A stretch of DNA of 64,000 nucleotides. Origin: Phymatolithon calcareum (Eukaryota > Rhodophyta > Florideophyceae > Hapalidiales). Under the pieces are notes generated by a model. The model searched no databases, was not told the origin of the DNA, and saw only the letters and a program-made list of their open reading frames with translations. How positions within the stretch are numbered: position 1 is the stretch's first letter; each line of letters begins with the position of its first letter. Location: NCBI GenBank assembly GCA_977006965.1, contig OZ345353.1, positions 1,550,001 to 1,614,000 on the forward strand, written 5' to 3'. Below are positions 10,836-24,000 of the stretch, in pieces. The position numbers and the translations under genes are program-made.

Positions 10836-11867
10836 GTGATAATGAAAGCTGTTGCTTGTGAGGAGTTTGCCCCCATTAATACGGCACCAAAAAAGGACGC
10901 AAAGTCGTTCGGCACCAGTCTTTCTGTATCGCGCAAGAAGACAGGTGAGAGCACGCCAATTCCACCGTCATCACGACCTGAGAACAGAAATGCAGCTTCA
11001 CGAACACACACTTCCGGAACAACAAATGGTACTCCAGCATCGAAAAACGTGAATCGGAGACAGCTTGCAAACTGTCTCAATCCAAGGTGCAGTAAGCGTG
11101 AGCTTATAAAGGACTGTGATAAGTATACCGATGCTGAAAAAGCAGCCTTCCTGGAAAAGTATCGGGAAGAGAAGAAGGCTTCTGCAGCTGCCAAGGCACG
11201 CGTAAGTGCGCTGCATACCGACTCTCAGTCTTTCGAGCTGCAGACAGATGTTACCGATTCAGGCTCAGGGAAATTTAAAGCCAAGCTCGCAGACACCATC
11301 GATGTGGTCGTCAATGGAGATTATGGAGCAGATCACTCTACCCTTTCCCAGAAACACCTGCAAAAATGCGCAGACGCTGGGGATTTCGTGCAAATTCTAC
11401 CACTGCGAGACCCGGTGAGGGCTGAGCAGGCCTTGGAAATAGAAGAAGATTGTGAACCGAAAGTTTTCAATGCTCGCTCTAAGACGAGGATCTCTACAAC
11501 TCTATTCATATCTGAAAGAACTTTCCGTCTCCGCAACGTCGAATATCTTGTTTTTGATGAGGATATGGACGACATTCTTATCGGCAGACCAGTTCTTTTG
11601 GAGACTGGATTTAATTTGAACACTCATCTTGAAACCATACGAGCGCAGTTCTATGACCAAGATTTTCCCAGATTGGTTTTTTCTGATCCCGAGAACGGCG
11701 AGGAGCTAACTCCTCCTACTTATCCGGGAAGACTTGCAAGACTTTTGTTGTCTGCAGACAATGAAAAAGAGAAGGCAAAGTCAATGGACAGCGTTGTTGA
11801 GGAATCTGAGGATCCCATCTTGAAGAAAAGTCTGTTTCTTTGCCAGCTAGCAGAGACCCGGCTGTAA
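10836..11867 (+). pseudogene. Retroelement D zinc-knuckle and aspartic protease ORF
   Basis: 343 codons. A Cys-rich segment (NCLNPRCSKRELIKDCDKY, about residues 73-95) resembles a retroviral-type zinc knuckle. An aspartic protease segment follows, with VVVNGDYGADHSTLS at about residues 160-175, where DYGAD replaces the usual DTGA or DSGA triad, and the DILIGRPVLLETG strand that in this family precedes the second half of the fold. It ends with a TAA before the RT. As the element is broken downstream I treat this as part of a dead copy, although this ORF itself is uninterrupted. Confidence 0.65.
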
Positions 11868-12119
11868 TATCACCCATGCTTTACGGTGATGTGCTTCATG
11901 ATGGCTCGATTCCTGACGATGCAGACCTTGAGTTTGGAAACGACAATACCACTGAAACGTTACAGCATTTGTGAGCCATGATTTCGAATGCAATCAACAG
12001 TGGCCTACCACATCACCTTCACTAATAGTTACGAATACTTGTGATGGAATACGTGGAAATTTTCTGAACCAAAATTAGAGCTGATCCTCCTGCATCTGTG
12101 CCTGCAAATCAGACTAGAA

Positions 12120-12660
12120 GACGACGCTAAGCCGGTGCGCGTCAAATTTCGTCGATATTCCCCACCTCAGTGAGCACTCTTGCGGTAGAAGGTCGATGAG
12201 CTGCTTCAGCTCGGACTGATACGCCGCAATAATAGAAGTCAGTGGACATGTGCCCCTTTGATCGTTTCAAGTGACAAACTGGAGGAATATCGTTTCACGG
12301 TCGACCTTCGTCCAGTGAACAGCCAGACTGTGCAACATATCCGGCCGATGCTAAACCTGGAAGCAGTGACCAGCGAGCTCGCTGGGGACGCTTGCTATGC
12401 AAGCATTGATCATTGCCACGGCTATTGGCAGGTGACTTTGATCGAGAATTCACAAGAGTGTCAGAGTTTTTTAACTCCTGACGGAGTTTTTACTCCAAGG
12501 CGTGTGCTACAAGGCCAGACAAATGTGACATCATACTTTCAGAGCTCAATTCAGCAGCTCTGCATTCCGCTTCGTGATTATATTTTGCAATGGCTGGATG
12601 ACCTTCTGTTTCATTGTAAGTCAACTGCAGAGCTCCTACAAGTTCTTTGAAAATCTTTCA
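12120..12660 (+). pseudogene. Retroelement D reverse transcriptase (broken)
   Basis: The plus-strand frame opens with KPVRVKFRRYSPP, has two in-frame TGA/TAG stops near 12170-12200 and then runs open (12258-12650). Motifs: KVDELLQLGLI, WTCAPLIVS, FTVDLRPVN (RT motif 1-2), ASIDHCHGYWQV (motif A) and LQWLDDLLFHCKS (catalytic motif C, W-L-D-D instead of the common Y-V-D-D). A downstream frameshift leads into the RNase H region. Confidence 0.7.
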
Positions 12661-12699
12661 TAATCTGCCACGAACATAGTCTAAAGCTCCACGCCAAGA

Positions 12700-13420
12700 A
12701 ATGCAAACTCTTTATTCTGGTGGTCAAGTGGTGCGGGCGTATCATAAGCAAGGATGTTATCAAACTCGATCCCGGTCGTCTTGACGGTCTTCTAGGGATG
12801 CCTGCTCCAAATAGCGGAGCTGATCTTCAACAATTCGTATGCGCGTCCAACTGGATGCGCAGCACAATTGCGGACTACGCAAGCATTGTCGCTCCTCTTC
12901 TTTCCGCTTTGGAGAGGGTTTTCTCTCGAACCACTCGTCGAACAAAAACGATGTCACGAAAGTTGACCTGACTACAGCGGACTTCAGAGGGGCTGAGCTG
13001 AAAGCGTTCGAAAAACTCAAGAAATTTTTCGACGAAGCAGCTACTATAGCCCGTCTCGACGCATAAAAAGCCTTTGCATTTTCACGGATGCTTCGGATAA
13101 CAGCTGTTCCGGGATTCTCACTCAAATCCCGAAGTCTGATCTGGACCTTCAACTTTCTGAGCAGAGTCACGAGCTGCTTGCATTCTTATCTGGGAATTTT
13201 AAAGTTTCGAGCTCGAGATGGTCCACAGCGGAAAAGGAAGCCTTCGCTATCATCGAGTTTGTCACTCGCCTGGATTGCATCCTGTTAAGGCCGGATTGAT
13301 TCTACAAGTTTACTGACCACAAGAATTTGGTGTACCTTTTTAACCAGCACTCAACAAATCTGCAAATTACCAAGCATGTCGCAGGCAGATTTCACTCTCT
13401 GCACAATTCATCGCTCCATT
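12700..13420 (+). pseudogene. Retroelement D RNase H region (broken)
   Basis: Frames at 12720 onward carry the connection domain (KLDPGRLDGLLGMPAPNSGADLQ is split into shorter matches: LDPGRLDGLLGM, LQQFVCASNWMR), then AFEKLKKFFDEAATIARLD. After a stop, a TDASDNSCSG segment (catalytic RNase H Asp) and an STAEKEAFAIIE segment (catalytic Glu) follow. The TDHKNLVYLF segment near 13315 completes the pattern. Reading requires several frame changes. Confidence 0.6.
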
Positions 13421-13707
13421 GTGTCCCGATTTGGACCCAGATTTCCAATGGCCCACACTTAAGGACATCAAAAATGCACAAAACGCCGCCCTAGAAAAGG
13501 GGGAAGAGAAATCACCATCTGGTTTTTCCTTGGCTGCAACAGGTCGCGCTCTTTGTTCAGCAACCCGTCTCTACAAAAATGCAGACTCTGTTATTTGGAT
13601 ATCGTCTCCCGCTGTGCATCTTCAAATTCGACTGTGCATTATCGGCCACTGCGGTCGAGCTGGACATCGAGATATATGTACGACTCATGCAAGCATCAGC
13701 GCACATT

Positions 13708-14770
13708 AAGTTTCCAATGCATCCAGAAATAAGGACGCTAGTGGGTGAACACTTCGCCCTGCGCCTAATGAAAGCGAAACAAGAAATCGAGAAAAAGCCT
13801 GATTATGAAGGCAAAGCCGAAGACATGCGGTACGCAGAGAGAGATATTATGTACCTGACACAGCACGATCTCGTAACGGAACAGGTTGATAGAGCTGCAG
13901 GTGGAAACGTCATCCCTAAGGAGGAGAGAAATCGACTCTCTCAATCATGGGAACAATAAGAGCAAGGCCTTAAAAGAAGAATCCCCGTGAACATGATAGA
14001 GCCCGCAAACCCGGTTATGGTACTGAAATCGCGAAAGCATCGACAATTGGGCGTGAAATGGTTCTTCGGACGCTTTTCCCCACGCACACCAACGTCCTAC
14101 ACAGAAAAATTTGGGGAGCTGGCGGAGAAGAGCTTGGACAAACTGCAACAAAACCTCACGAGACCAAGACTAGCCGCGACAGCTGAGGAGGAAACGATGC
14201 AGGCAATGAACAAATTATTGGAGTTAGAGATTATAATTCTTTCCTTTCAAGTTTATTTAAAAGCCCCACAGACTTTCGAAGAAATGGGCAAGGCTTCCTC
14301 TGATGCTACCTAACTTTGTGCAGCTCACGAAACGTCCACCTGTATGGCGGACGGGAAAACTCACTACTCAAAGTAGTCCTATCTCAGTCCTCTATGGGAT
14401 TGTTGGTGCTTGGACTCGACCACTTTTTGCCTTGCATTCTGCGGATTAATACCGGCCTTCTTTGTTCTCCATGCATTCTATGAGTGTCTTGCTAAATAGT
14501 AAGAGATCATCTAGCGCCTTTTCAGTCATTTTTCTTCTTCAAGTTCGTACCCTGCTAGCGTGCGTTCAAAGGTCTCCATATGCTCTTTGGCTCTGGTGCC
14601 GAATTCTTCAGTCATACTAGAGATTATAATGACCGAGGAGATGATTGTATGAGGAATCTTTATCGGAAAGGGAGCATAGCACACGGGAAGCCGCTCTGGT
14701 GCCGGAACTACTGGCGTTGAGGGCATCTAAAATAAAAAACTTACATTTCCCCCCGCTCAGGTGCGCAGGT
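13708..14770 (+). mobile_element. Family C copy 1 (unidentified retroelement-like repeat)
   Basis: Coding part about 13708-14240 in one frame with a TAA at 13957-13959: KFPMHPEIRTLVGEHF, YAERDIMYLTQHDLV, then LKSRKHRQLGVKWFFGRFSP and a C-terminal helix LAEKSLDKLQQNL. The same order occurs in copy 2 (20340-20443 plus 26055-26600), with many silent differences. The tail has GGCGTTGAGGGCATC near 14712 followed by an A-rich TAAAATAAAAAACTTAC, also present in copies 2 and 3. The A-rich 3' tail suggests a LINE-type element, but no RT domain is attached here. The protein function is unknown. Confidence 0.5.
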
Positions 14771-14819
14771 CCGCTTGTACAGTAGTAACAAATTGAAATC
14801 AGGCCCGAACGGTCCTCAA

Positions 14820-15065
14820 TTGCGCACGTTTGGTGATCCGTTGTGACCACTGGGTTGCCAAAACAAGCTCCGGGCATGGCGCGCCACCTAGTCCGGCCAC
14901 TTCTCTCCGTGCGCTCCCACTGGAGCACTGCGCCGACCAAAACTTGTTGATATTTCATCCGACTGCCTTCCTACTCCATGTTGTGCTCGGCTGCTATCGC
15001 ATTTATACCATTCCAAATTTAACCATCGGAGATGGATTATTGAGCGTCAGAGCCAGTTAGACGAT
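14820..15065 (+). repeat. Dispersed repeat E, copy 1
   Basis: About 240 bp from GTGATCCGTTGTGACC to GAGCCAGTTAGACGATCT matches, in inverted orientation, 27228-27465. It contains a TATA-like GCATTTATACC in both copies. It may be a promoter-bearing LTR or a small repeat; no duplication was found. Confidence 0.5.
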
Positions 15066-16150
15066 CTTCAAATATGCTGTTCTTTTAATAGAAACACGTG
15101 ACACTATGCGAAACGGACTCAACTGAGATCCCATGCTTCTTTTCTTCTCCAGAATGCTTATCCCAGAATTTGCGATATTTTGCAGACTAAAAAGGCTTGG
15201 TTTGTCAAGAATGGAACCGTCTGGCGCGATCAGTATGCTTTAGTGCACCAGTGCACCAGCCGTGAGATATGTTTAGCACACGCCGCATTCCCGCTAGCTA
15301 CACAAATGCGGCCTTGCAACTCGGATCGCGACCCTCCCGGTGTCCATAGCAGGTGATCCGTCGACCCATTTGGAAAATGTGTTTCTCGTATTTTCATTCA
15401 CTGTTTTCTGGCTTCAGACGTAGTATGTAAGATATTTAGCCCCTTCTTCAGAGCGAAGGAAGGTGAGACTTCTTTGAATTTCGGCTCGATTGCTCGCTCA
15501 AAGCTTGTCTGCGGGTCCCTTTGACCACATGGAATCCAAAGCGTTCCATCCCTGCCTGACCGAAACTTTTTACGTGCAAGACAGAACTGTGAAATCGGAT
15601 TACATGCCCCTTTTTCCTTTCCGTGCGCTTCTCTCAAGGTCCACCGTTCAGACGCCGTCACCGTCCGTCTCCGCGATTCCCTTCTATCCGTTTAATGACT
15701 AGCGGCAGGCAGATAAGAGGTCTGCTTACGATTATCTAGCAGGATTAATTCCCTGTGGAAATCTATGTAGAGTTAAAAACAAAAGCACTGCTTGCTAGCC
15801 CCAGAGGGGGATAAAGCATTCATTATTAGTCCTTCCATTTGGTCGTCTTTACTAATCTTCTCGACGATTTCGGGATTGCTATCGCTGAGCTTTTCTGGTT
15901 TTCATTGCGCGACGGCTCGCTCTTGTGCCTCAAGTCCACTATCGCTGAAGTTCCCGCAACACTTTGGAGCCTGCTCTAGCCGATCATTGACTTCTCTCCT
16001 GACAGATTCGTGCCCACCCCTTTCCCTAGTTATCGGCCTACACGCTCATTCTGTTTTTCTGGGCTTTGATTGGCTTTTTCTCTTTCCTCCCTTATTTGAC
16101 ACGATCGATGTGCATCGACGAACGTTCGGCCCAAGACGAGAGGAATGCGG
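15066..16150. other. No gene recognised
   Basis: Open frames at 15398-15661 (minus) and 15792-16223 (plus) show no known motif. A minus-strand reading around 15870-16010 has some protein-like composition but is interrupted. Confidence 0.35.
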
Positions 16151-16248
16151 ATATGTCATGATATATTTAAAAGCTAGCAACTCCTCACCTAGGAGTAACA
16201 GGGCTTGCTTTCCCAACAGTTAACTATTGTAGTGTGGTCACTCATGGC

Positions 16249-17495
16249 CAAGGGTTGCGCCAATTCCATTGCTATCAATTTAATTGCAATTTTTCCCAAT
16301 TCCACCCAAATTGGTTCTTCGAACTGAATTGCAATTCGAATTGGTCGCACCTAATACTGAGGATCGTAGTAGATGAACATTGGACCAGGGGAATGCTATA
16401 GGGGGGGGGCGAGTAAAGTAGAATGTTGCGGGAATCAACGTACTCACCTCATGTTCAGTAAGTGGTCTTTGTTCTAATAATACCCAGAGTACGTAGATGA
16501 ACATTAGACAGAGAACATTAATCGGATGCAAGAATCAACGTACTCACCTTTTGTTAAGTACGTGGTCTTTGTTCTAGTATTACCCAGAGTACGTTCTGTA
16601 TGCCATCAAAACATCTATGACACTTGGGCCATGGCTACTTCTTGCTATGTTAAATAAAGACGAGATTGAGCCGTTGGACTCCAAACGGTTTCAACAATGG
16701 GCCTATTCATGTGCTATCATCTACGCAGCTGTATCGATCAATTTACCAGCCCGATACAGAACAACGGCTTGAATGTCTTTAGCTACGATTAGAGTCCAGC
16801 AGTCACGATGGTTCAATCTCAAGTATAAAAGGGATAGCATTAGATCTCTTGATTTGAAACCTATCAGCCTTCTCCGAAATTCTCACTCATTCCGCTTCAC
16901 AGTCGAGTCCAACCCACCTATCAGACCTCGTTCAACGTTCCAGAAAATTCCGCTGTACTAGCGATGACACTACCTTCACCGAAACCAAAGCCGAAACAAG
17001 TTGTGCAGCTGCTTATGAAGCTCATTCGAGAACAAACCCGTGATATACACTCGCTTCAAGTAGGCCGAACTCGACGGAATGTGCCATTTTGTGTCTATCT
17101 CTGCTCAAAAGGTGATCAGTGTACTGGAGGAAGTGAGTTTTTCTTGGAAAGGGTACTGGGTTCTCCAACCCGTACAATCATCTCAAGCGTTGCATTGGAG
17201 GTGGAAGCGAATAAGATTTGCTAGAGATATACCGAGCCGTTCTTGCCGAGAAGTTGAGATCCGGGTCGTCGTTCACAGTTCAATCGTCAATGGTGATGAA
17301 GCTCTCGGAACGGGCTATCGAAGAAGATGAAGATTACATGCAGCTGGGTGAACTTGCTTGAATAAAGTATTGATGTCTATAATGTGGGAAGCCTTCAAAT
17401 TGCAATGCGAATTGCTGCAAACAAAACTGAGCAATTAAATTGATAAATTTCACCCGGGACTGCAATCGCAAACAATAGAATTGGCGCAACCCCTG
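16249..17495 (+). mobile_element. Non-autonomous hAT element inside LINE-A fragment
   Basis: Ends CAAGGGTTGCGCCAATTC and GAATTGGCGCAACCCCTG are inverted over 18 bp with one mismatch. Flanks CTCATGGC (16241-16248) and CTCATGGT (17496-17503) match at 7 of 8. ATTGCAAT words lie near both ends. The 1247-bp body encodes only the transposase N-terminus. A tandem duplication of about 123 bp (16371-16493 and 16494-16600) begins GTAGATGAACATT in both units, and an unpaired CAGGGGAATG terminus of the 7-bp-duplication family lies at 16386. Confidence 0.85.
16964..17224 (+). pseudogene. hAT transposase N-terminal fragment
   Basis: 86 codons from an ATG: a PKPKPKQVVQLLMKLIREQ basic start, then RRNVPFCVYLCSKGDQC. 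It aligns with the minus-strand copy at 2742-3510 (PKPKPKQ, RRN, CVYLCPKGAQC, GSEF) and extends to the GSEFF segment before losing the frame. The rest of the transposase is deleted. The CVYLC...C pattern may be part of a BED-type zinc finger, which hAT proteins commonly carry near the N-terminus; that is inference. Confidence 0.6.
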
Positions 17496-18290
17496 CTCAT
17501 GGTCTCCTTAATTCATATTGCTCTACTAACAAGAGCACGTGTGAGTCGTTCGCACTCATCTTCCACATCAGGGCCCACCTGCCTGATGATAAAATACGTT
17601 TAAGCGCAAAAAGCTCAGTTACCGCTGTGGTACCACAGTACTCATCCAGTATCGATTTTCTCCACAATGGCGCTCTGTTAAAAATGAGCCTCAGGAATCT
17701 CAGCCGTCTCGTCCTGTCCCTGAAGCAGATGAACCCTGGCAGTTTGGTCGATTCAATGGGAATCGTCACCGATCTTTCTTTTTATTCTTGTGTCCATTCT
17801 TCGATTTTTCTCTTCTTCGGCTCTTCTTTGATACCACTCCCTGTTCCGCTTTTTGCAAAGCTTTTCTCAAGCCGACGAATTCCTTGAGAAACTCCAAGAC
17901 CTTCGTTGCTTCCACTATGTCCTCCTCTCTACCAAAATATTCTTCTTTCTCTTCGAGGAGCTTCTTATGCCGTAGCAGGCGCCGGGAGAACCTTTCCGCT
18001 TTATGTCTGGTTCTCATCTCTGGAGGTTCTAATCGACACAGGACTCGAATTCGGCCACTTCGGTGCTCTTCATACTTTCCGAACACATTCTTATAAAATA
18101 GTCCTTCCGCAGATTCGATAACCGAACATAATCGCTTTGTCATTGCCGTCATATGTAGAGGATATTCCCATTTCAGCAACCTTAGCCACTTGAAGAGAAG
18201 AGAGGAATGGGACCCCCAAGGCCTATAGAGTTCTTTAGCACAGAGATGGAAGCGACTTAGTCGCTCGAGATGACTGCCGTATGCGAGCAC

Positions 18291-20335
18291 CTACTGTCAG
18301 TTTAACTTTTTTGTCGGACGAAAACGTTAAATTTCATGTGGAGAATAGTTCTACTAGTTCTTCTACCAGTTCGAGTTCTGAAGGGTGAGCGAGCGATTGC
18401 TGAATTCATGTTGGGATCTTGTGACCATAGTAGAAACCTGTCAACCATGTAGCCTGGGCCGGCACTGGTGCATTTATTTGTTTTGTATCACTACAATTTG
18501 AGGATCGCCGAAGGCATATTCTGCAACGGAATCTAAGAAAATACATGCGTATCCAATGAGAAGTGGAACTTTGGCTCTGCTCTTTGGAGGCAAAGCATGA
18601 AGTTCGGAGACGGGGTTGCGGCAAAACTCGTCTCGTCCAATTGTTTGGCATTATATGTACGAGATTGCTTATTTGGGGATATTGGAGAAACAATCGAGAT
18701 GGGCAAGAATTTGAAGAGCTCCGTGACTAGGTGGTGGGAGAAAGGGGACGGATGGAGTGGAGCTTTGCTAAATGCTTTCTGCCAGAGATCGCAAGCATCA
18801 TCCCACTCCTGGATCAACGGAGATTGAAAAGGAGAAAGACGTAATTCAATTGATGAATTACGTTTCAAATTGAGAACAAGACCAATGCGTGCAAGGGTGC
18901 ATAATTATACTTTCGGTCATATGAACAAAAAATGGGGAAAGAGAGAGAATATGGCATGTAGCAATTCGAAATCATTATTGGGCCACAACGGTCTACTCTG
19001 CGCCTTCCTTTGTTTTGCGCAGTGGAATTCACAAATGTATGCCTCCATAATTGGCACCGCATGTTGAAAGCATGACATGTTTCAATATTTGAAAGCGATA
19101 ACTGAAAGGTCAACCTCACGTCGGGAATAAATGCAGAGTTCTGGGGACGTGTCGCTGAGCTGCATGACTCGTGGATTCGAAAAATTCGGCGACAGGTGCA
19201 ATCGATAATCAAGGGGGTCCGGATCGAGTTTCTTGTTTTCACGGTTGAGTGGCTATTTTTCAATTAATTATTTCTTTAAAACACGTGCCCGCTGATAATT
19301 GCTTGTTGGTGCTCTCACCGATATGCAGAACTATCCCAAGTCCGGTGGCTGAATACTGCACTTCACAAACGGCCAAGGAAATACCGTCAATACATACATG
19401 CGCTGATATGGAAGGAGTAACACAACGGGTCCAGCTCTGGGGCAATCATGTAGAACTCCTAGATCGTAAATGCACATCGAAAACTGTAGAAGGTCTGAAA
19501 AGAAGCAAGAAAGCAGGAAAGGGAAAGAAGAGACTTTGTTTAACACCTCCAACAACAGCAGTCGTAGGTCATAAAGAACTTTGGGTAGCTTTTCTGAACA
19601 GGCGATTTCGCTTCTAAAACAAAGAATATTCTAAAAGGCTTTACTAGATATTATGCGGCAGAGTATTGCGTGTGTTAGAAGATAAGATGATAGAGATGTA
19701 ATTCTGAATCTTGAGATAGTCTACTGATGAATAAATCTCTTGCTATGTTCGAATTCTCCTAAAATTGAGAGAACCTGATCGTCCTAAAGCATTAGACTGT
19801 AGAATCTTGACCACTGGATACGTTTTTCGCTTTCTTTCTACAAACGAAATGAATTTTGAGCGTTGCGCACAATACAGCACAGTTTGATGAACGGCACGAT
19901 GAGACGGGGCACCGGTGGGAGTTTTGTGGTTAAAAACGTATATATGCGGACCTTTTAGAATGCAGAGAGGTCTCCCATTCGGAGAGAAATGCTCTCTCGT
20001 GGGATGAGTGCCGAGCATGATCCGGTTGACGCTTCCACGTCGCGACGTGAGATTCGAAGAAGAGGATTTTGACAAGTTTTGTTTTACGTTATATTTTCTG
20101 TGTTCAAATTTTAAAGGTTGGCCGGTAACCTACGAGTTTCAACTGGATCTCGAGTCGGTTGTCTAAAGCTGTCAGCTCTCCCTTCTCTCCACTCTTGAGC
20201 GGCACGAGTGCATGCTTTGCACATCGCATCTTTCTTTGCAATTGCGACAGGAAGTTCGTCGACATTGTTTCAAGCGGACTCAGGCACTGGAGCTGAGAGG
20301 AATGCATCTAGTATGTATCTTTGCAACTTCTATAC
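18291..20335. other. No gene recognised
   Basis: Open frames of 60-132 codons occur on both strands but none shows a family motif. I see no long repeat. Confidence 0.4.
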
Positions 20336-21017
20336 TTACATGTTATATTCGATTGTGGACACTCACGAGAACGCGAGTTCTAGACACCGAGCGAGAGCTC
20401 CTCTGCTCGGCCCTTCCTCCGTTATATTGCGAGGACCTAGCACCAGGCATTGGGAGCAACATGTTTCACTTTATTGGAGCGTGTAGTAATAGAGTTCCAT
20501 TATGTTGCAATAGTTTGCGGACAGAACCATTATGTTGCAACAGATTGACAACGGCCATTAGTAATGCAATAGTGTTGGTTGGTAATGGGGAGTCATGATT
20601 GTCTTCACGGTATCGTCGTTCTTCTTCTTAAGCGCCTTGACAACAGACTGCGGTTTAGGCTTCGGTGCCATTCTTGGAACGGACAGAATCGTCGCAGTAG
20701 CGTGGTAGGGAGTCGTCGTTCTGTTCACAGATAGACACCAATTTGACGATGGGAGAAAAGATGGTCGGGTAGACTTCACAAATACCTCTACGTAATAGTC
20801 GTACTCAGCTAGGATGATCTTCATTTTACAGTCAATATATGCTTCATAGTCGGTCACGAAACATTACGTATTGCAATACCACGAACAGAACCATTACTGT
20901 TGCATTACCAACATGTTGCATTATATTGCATTAACAGTATGGGGATATTTGTTGATTTTATTTTTGAGAGCTCCCAAAGCCTCACTTTGGAGTAACGGGG
21001 CAGCTCTTGCATAATCT

Positions 21018-24000
21018 CTACGCTATAGTCATCTGGCTGCTCAAAACGTTCTTGATTCGTAATTCTCTCCCAACAAGAGCTCCTGTAAGTCTCTTGCACT
21101 CAAACTCAATTTCTGTACTCATCTTCGATGACGCTAGAGTACGTTGTAAGGCGACTAGTTCGACCACCGCGGTAATCCCACAGTACGCACCCAACACTGA
21201 TTTCCTCCAAAGGGGTGCTCGGTTGAATGTCAACCTTAGGCACCTTAAACGTGTTGTTCTTTCTCCTATGTAAAGGATCCCTGGTAGCTTGCCTTCAATA
21301 GGAATCTTCATTGACCTGCCTTCTTCTTCCTTTTCCCATACCTTAATTGTTTCTTCTCTCCTCGTCTTCTTCGTGACAGATCCCTCCTGGGCTTTCTGAA
21401 GGGCTTGTCGGAAGTCTTCATACATCTTGAGATATTCAATATCCTTCATTGCTTCCTTTACGTCCTCATCTCTTCCAACGTACTCTTCTGTTTCTTCAAG
21501 GCGCTTTTTGTGCCTTACCAGGCTTAATGCAAACCTTTCTGCTTGATGACGTCTCCTCATCTTTGGTGGTCCCAGTCGGCACAGAACTCGCATTCGGTCC
21601 CGGCGGTGTTCGGCATACTTTCCGAAAACATTTTTGTAGAACAAGCCCTCTGCCGACTCGATTGCCGAGAGCAATCGATTTGTCATTGGAGTAACGTGTA
21701 ACGCATACTCCCATTTCGGGATAATTAGCGACTTAAAGATCCTGATGCATGTCTCCGGTTTGAATCCTCGAACATTCACTCCAAGCTCCCGCAGCTTATG
21801 TATGCATCCTGCAGCATTTCGAACTCTTGCTATGGCCGTGTCATCCGTAACACCCTTGTTATTCATGCTTACCCCAAGATACGAGAGTCTCCAGGCTTGA
21901 TATAGTTCTCGTCCTGCCAAGTAAAACGTGTGCTTCTGAAGTCCTTTGTACTTAAGAACTTCGCTTTTTCCTGGTTTTGTTTTCCATTTCATGCCATTTT
22001 CGCTTGCCCAACTGGTCGCTATATCAAGAAGTTTCTGCATTCCTCGTCCTGTCTTCGCTTGAAGCTGGACATCATCTGCGAACAATTGCACAGGACTTTC
22101 TGAAACGTTCCTGTCTGTCTTGGAGACGGCTTCTGCGAATGTGTCCATGAATATATTGTATAGGCATGGACTAAGCGGGGAACCTTGAGGTACTCCTCGG
22201 TCGATGATACACCACGTTTCTGTCTCGTCTCCAGCTGATGTGACCCACGATGGTTTTAACAGGTACGCAACCATCCTTGCTATCTCTTGGGGAAGTTTCT
22301 CCTTCAGCCTCTTCATGAGGATATCCCTGGGCACACTATCGTATGCTGCGGATAGGTCAAGAACTGCCATGAACGGATGGCCCTTTTTCATTGAACTTTT
22401 TGCCCGGAGTATAGCGAGATAAGTGCTTCTGTCTTTCCGAAAACCCAGCTGAACCTTATTGAAGCGATAGTTCTCGCGTATGTATGCATCTAGAGCTGAG
22501 TCGATGATTTTCCTGGCTTGACTTAAAAGAGATATGGGCCTGTAGTTTGCTGCTACATGAGCTGGGCCTTTCTTGTATAAGGGAATCAGAGTTGCTTGGC
22601 GCCATGCCCGAGGAAGACATTTGAGTCTCCCGCATGTTTCCCATAATGCTAGCATTATTTCGAGCCCCGCTTCTTTGTTCGCGTGCAACATTTCGACCGC
22701 AATTCCGTCTGGACCTACCGCCTTCCCCTTCGGTGCTCTGTTGAATGCTCTTGCGATGTGCCGCTTCATTGCCCTATTGAGTGCAAACGTACGCAACGGC
22801 ATATTCCAGTCTTCTTCCGCCTTACAAACACTTGAGATGTATGCTGAGAATTTGCTTGGGTGCACAGGAGCCCCGAGAGCTTTGTTTGTTCCTTTCCTCC
22901 GTGCTTTTGATTTCATGATCTTGCTTGTGGTGTTCGCCGCCTCGCTCGGCCCCATTTTCTCAACCTCATGAAGATATCTTTCAAATTGGTCGCATTTGGC
23001 TTTTCTCACCTTCTTCTTTAACAGCATTTTCACCTCTCGGAGGGCTTCTTTGTCACTTTCGAGGCCTGTTCTCCTGTAAGTCTTATAATGCCGGATTCGT
23101 TTCTTGGCCAGATTGTCGAGCTCTTTGTTCCAAAAACTTTTAAATCTCGGGGGCCTCGGCTTAGACGATGTCCACGGCTCCTTCAGCTTTTTCAGAAAAA
23201 TTTCATACCAGTTGTTCAACTCCCGTTTGTCAGTACAGGTATGCAGCTGCTCTATCATGCCCGGTACCCATTTCGACATTTCTTCTCTGGCCTTCGTTGT
23301 TCTTGTCCGGCTTCGCCTGGCAGTTTTTGAGATAACCTTCTTTCTTCGCTGGGTTATAATCCTGTAGTTCAGTACCCTCATTGCTACAGGAATGTGTTCT
23401 GTGACACCCTCCCACATGCCGTTTAACAGTTCGGGTACCTCTCCTTCTAAGGACTTCGTCATGAAGATATCGATGTTGCTCTTGCCATGGTTGTATACAA
23501 ATGTTGGTCTTGTTGTCGTCCTTATTCTCCAGTTGAATTTTGCGGCCCACGAAACAATCTTGTTCCCTCTCCAGTTTCCTGTGCGGTCCCAGTGCCTATG
23601 TCTTGCGTTAAGGTCACCCATGATTATCGCCTTCCCCCTGCAATGACGGTGGATGAATTCCAAGCACTTGTCATACTCCTTTCGACTCGCAAGAGGAGAT
23701 ATGTATGCAACCGACACTGCAATGTCCATCACATTTGCAACCACGACCTGGAATGCTTTTGTAGCCATCTTACCCAGCACTTTGGTTGGAGTACCAGCCT
23801 TAGTAATTAAAGCTACACCTCCTCGTGGTCGTTCTCGAGGGCGCTGCGGACGGGTAGAACAAATTTGGTCGAAATTCACCTTGATCACTGCGTCTTCTTT
23901 TTGAAAAGTCTCCGTGAGACCAAGGACTTGCACATGGTGTTTTGCCATGATTTGGTCAACCATTTTGGGCGTCTCTGCTGATCCGCCCACGTTAAAAGTG

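Larger units (their letters stand above)
10328..13707 (+). mobile_element. Decayed Ty3-type LTR retroelement (family D), internal region
   Basis: Domains run in Ty3 order on the plus strand: gag-like (10328-10670), zinc-knuckle and protease (10836-11867), reverse transcriptase (about 12120-12660), RNase H (about 12720-13420) and the start of integrase (about 13420-13707). Stops and frameshifts separate the domains. No LTRs were found. The integrase is cut off where family C sequence begins near 13708. Confidence 0.7.
16151..18290 (-). mobile_element. LINE-A 3' fragment, interrupted by a hAT element
   Basis: Two blocks (18290-17496 and 16248-16151) are the C-terminal quarter of LINE-A ORF2 plus its 3' tail on the minus strand. 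Recognisable segments: SAEGLFYKNVFGKYEEHR, HKAERFSRRLLRHKK, FNRAPLWRKSIL and GTTAVTELFALKRIL, all matching the intact copy at 21018-24029. The hAT at 16249-17495 sits between the blocks; skipping it and one duplication carries the reading straight into the 3' end of the ORF. A one-base frameshift separates the 174-codon frame (18290-17766) from the next block. The 5' part is absent, typical of LINE truncation. Confidence 0.8.

Noticed and set aside
15792-16223. 143-codon plus-strand ORF with hydrophobic segments
   Set aside because: It runs into the LINE-A tail region and has no domain or signal that distinguishes it from chance.
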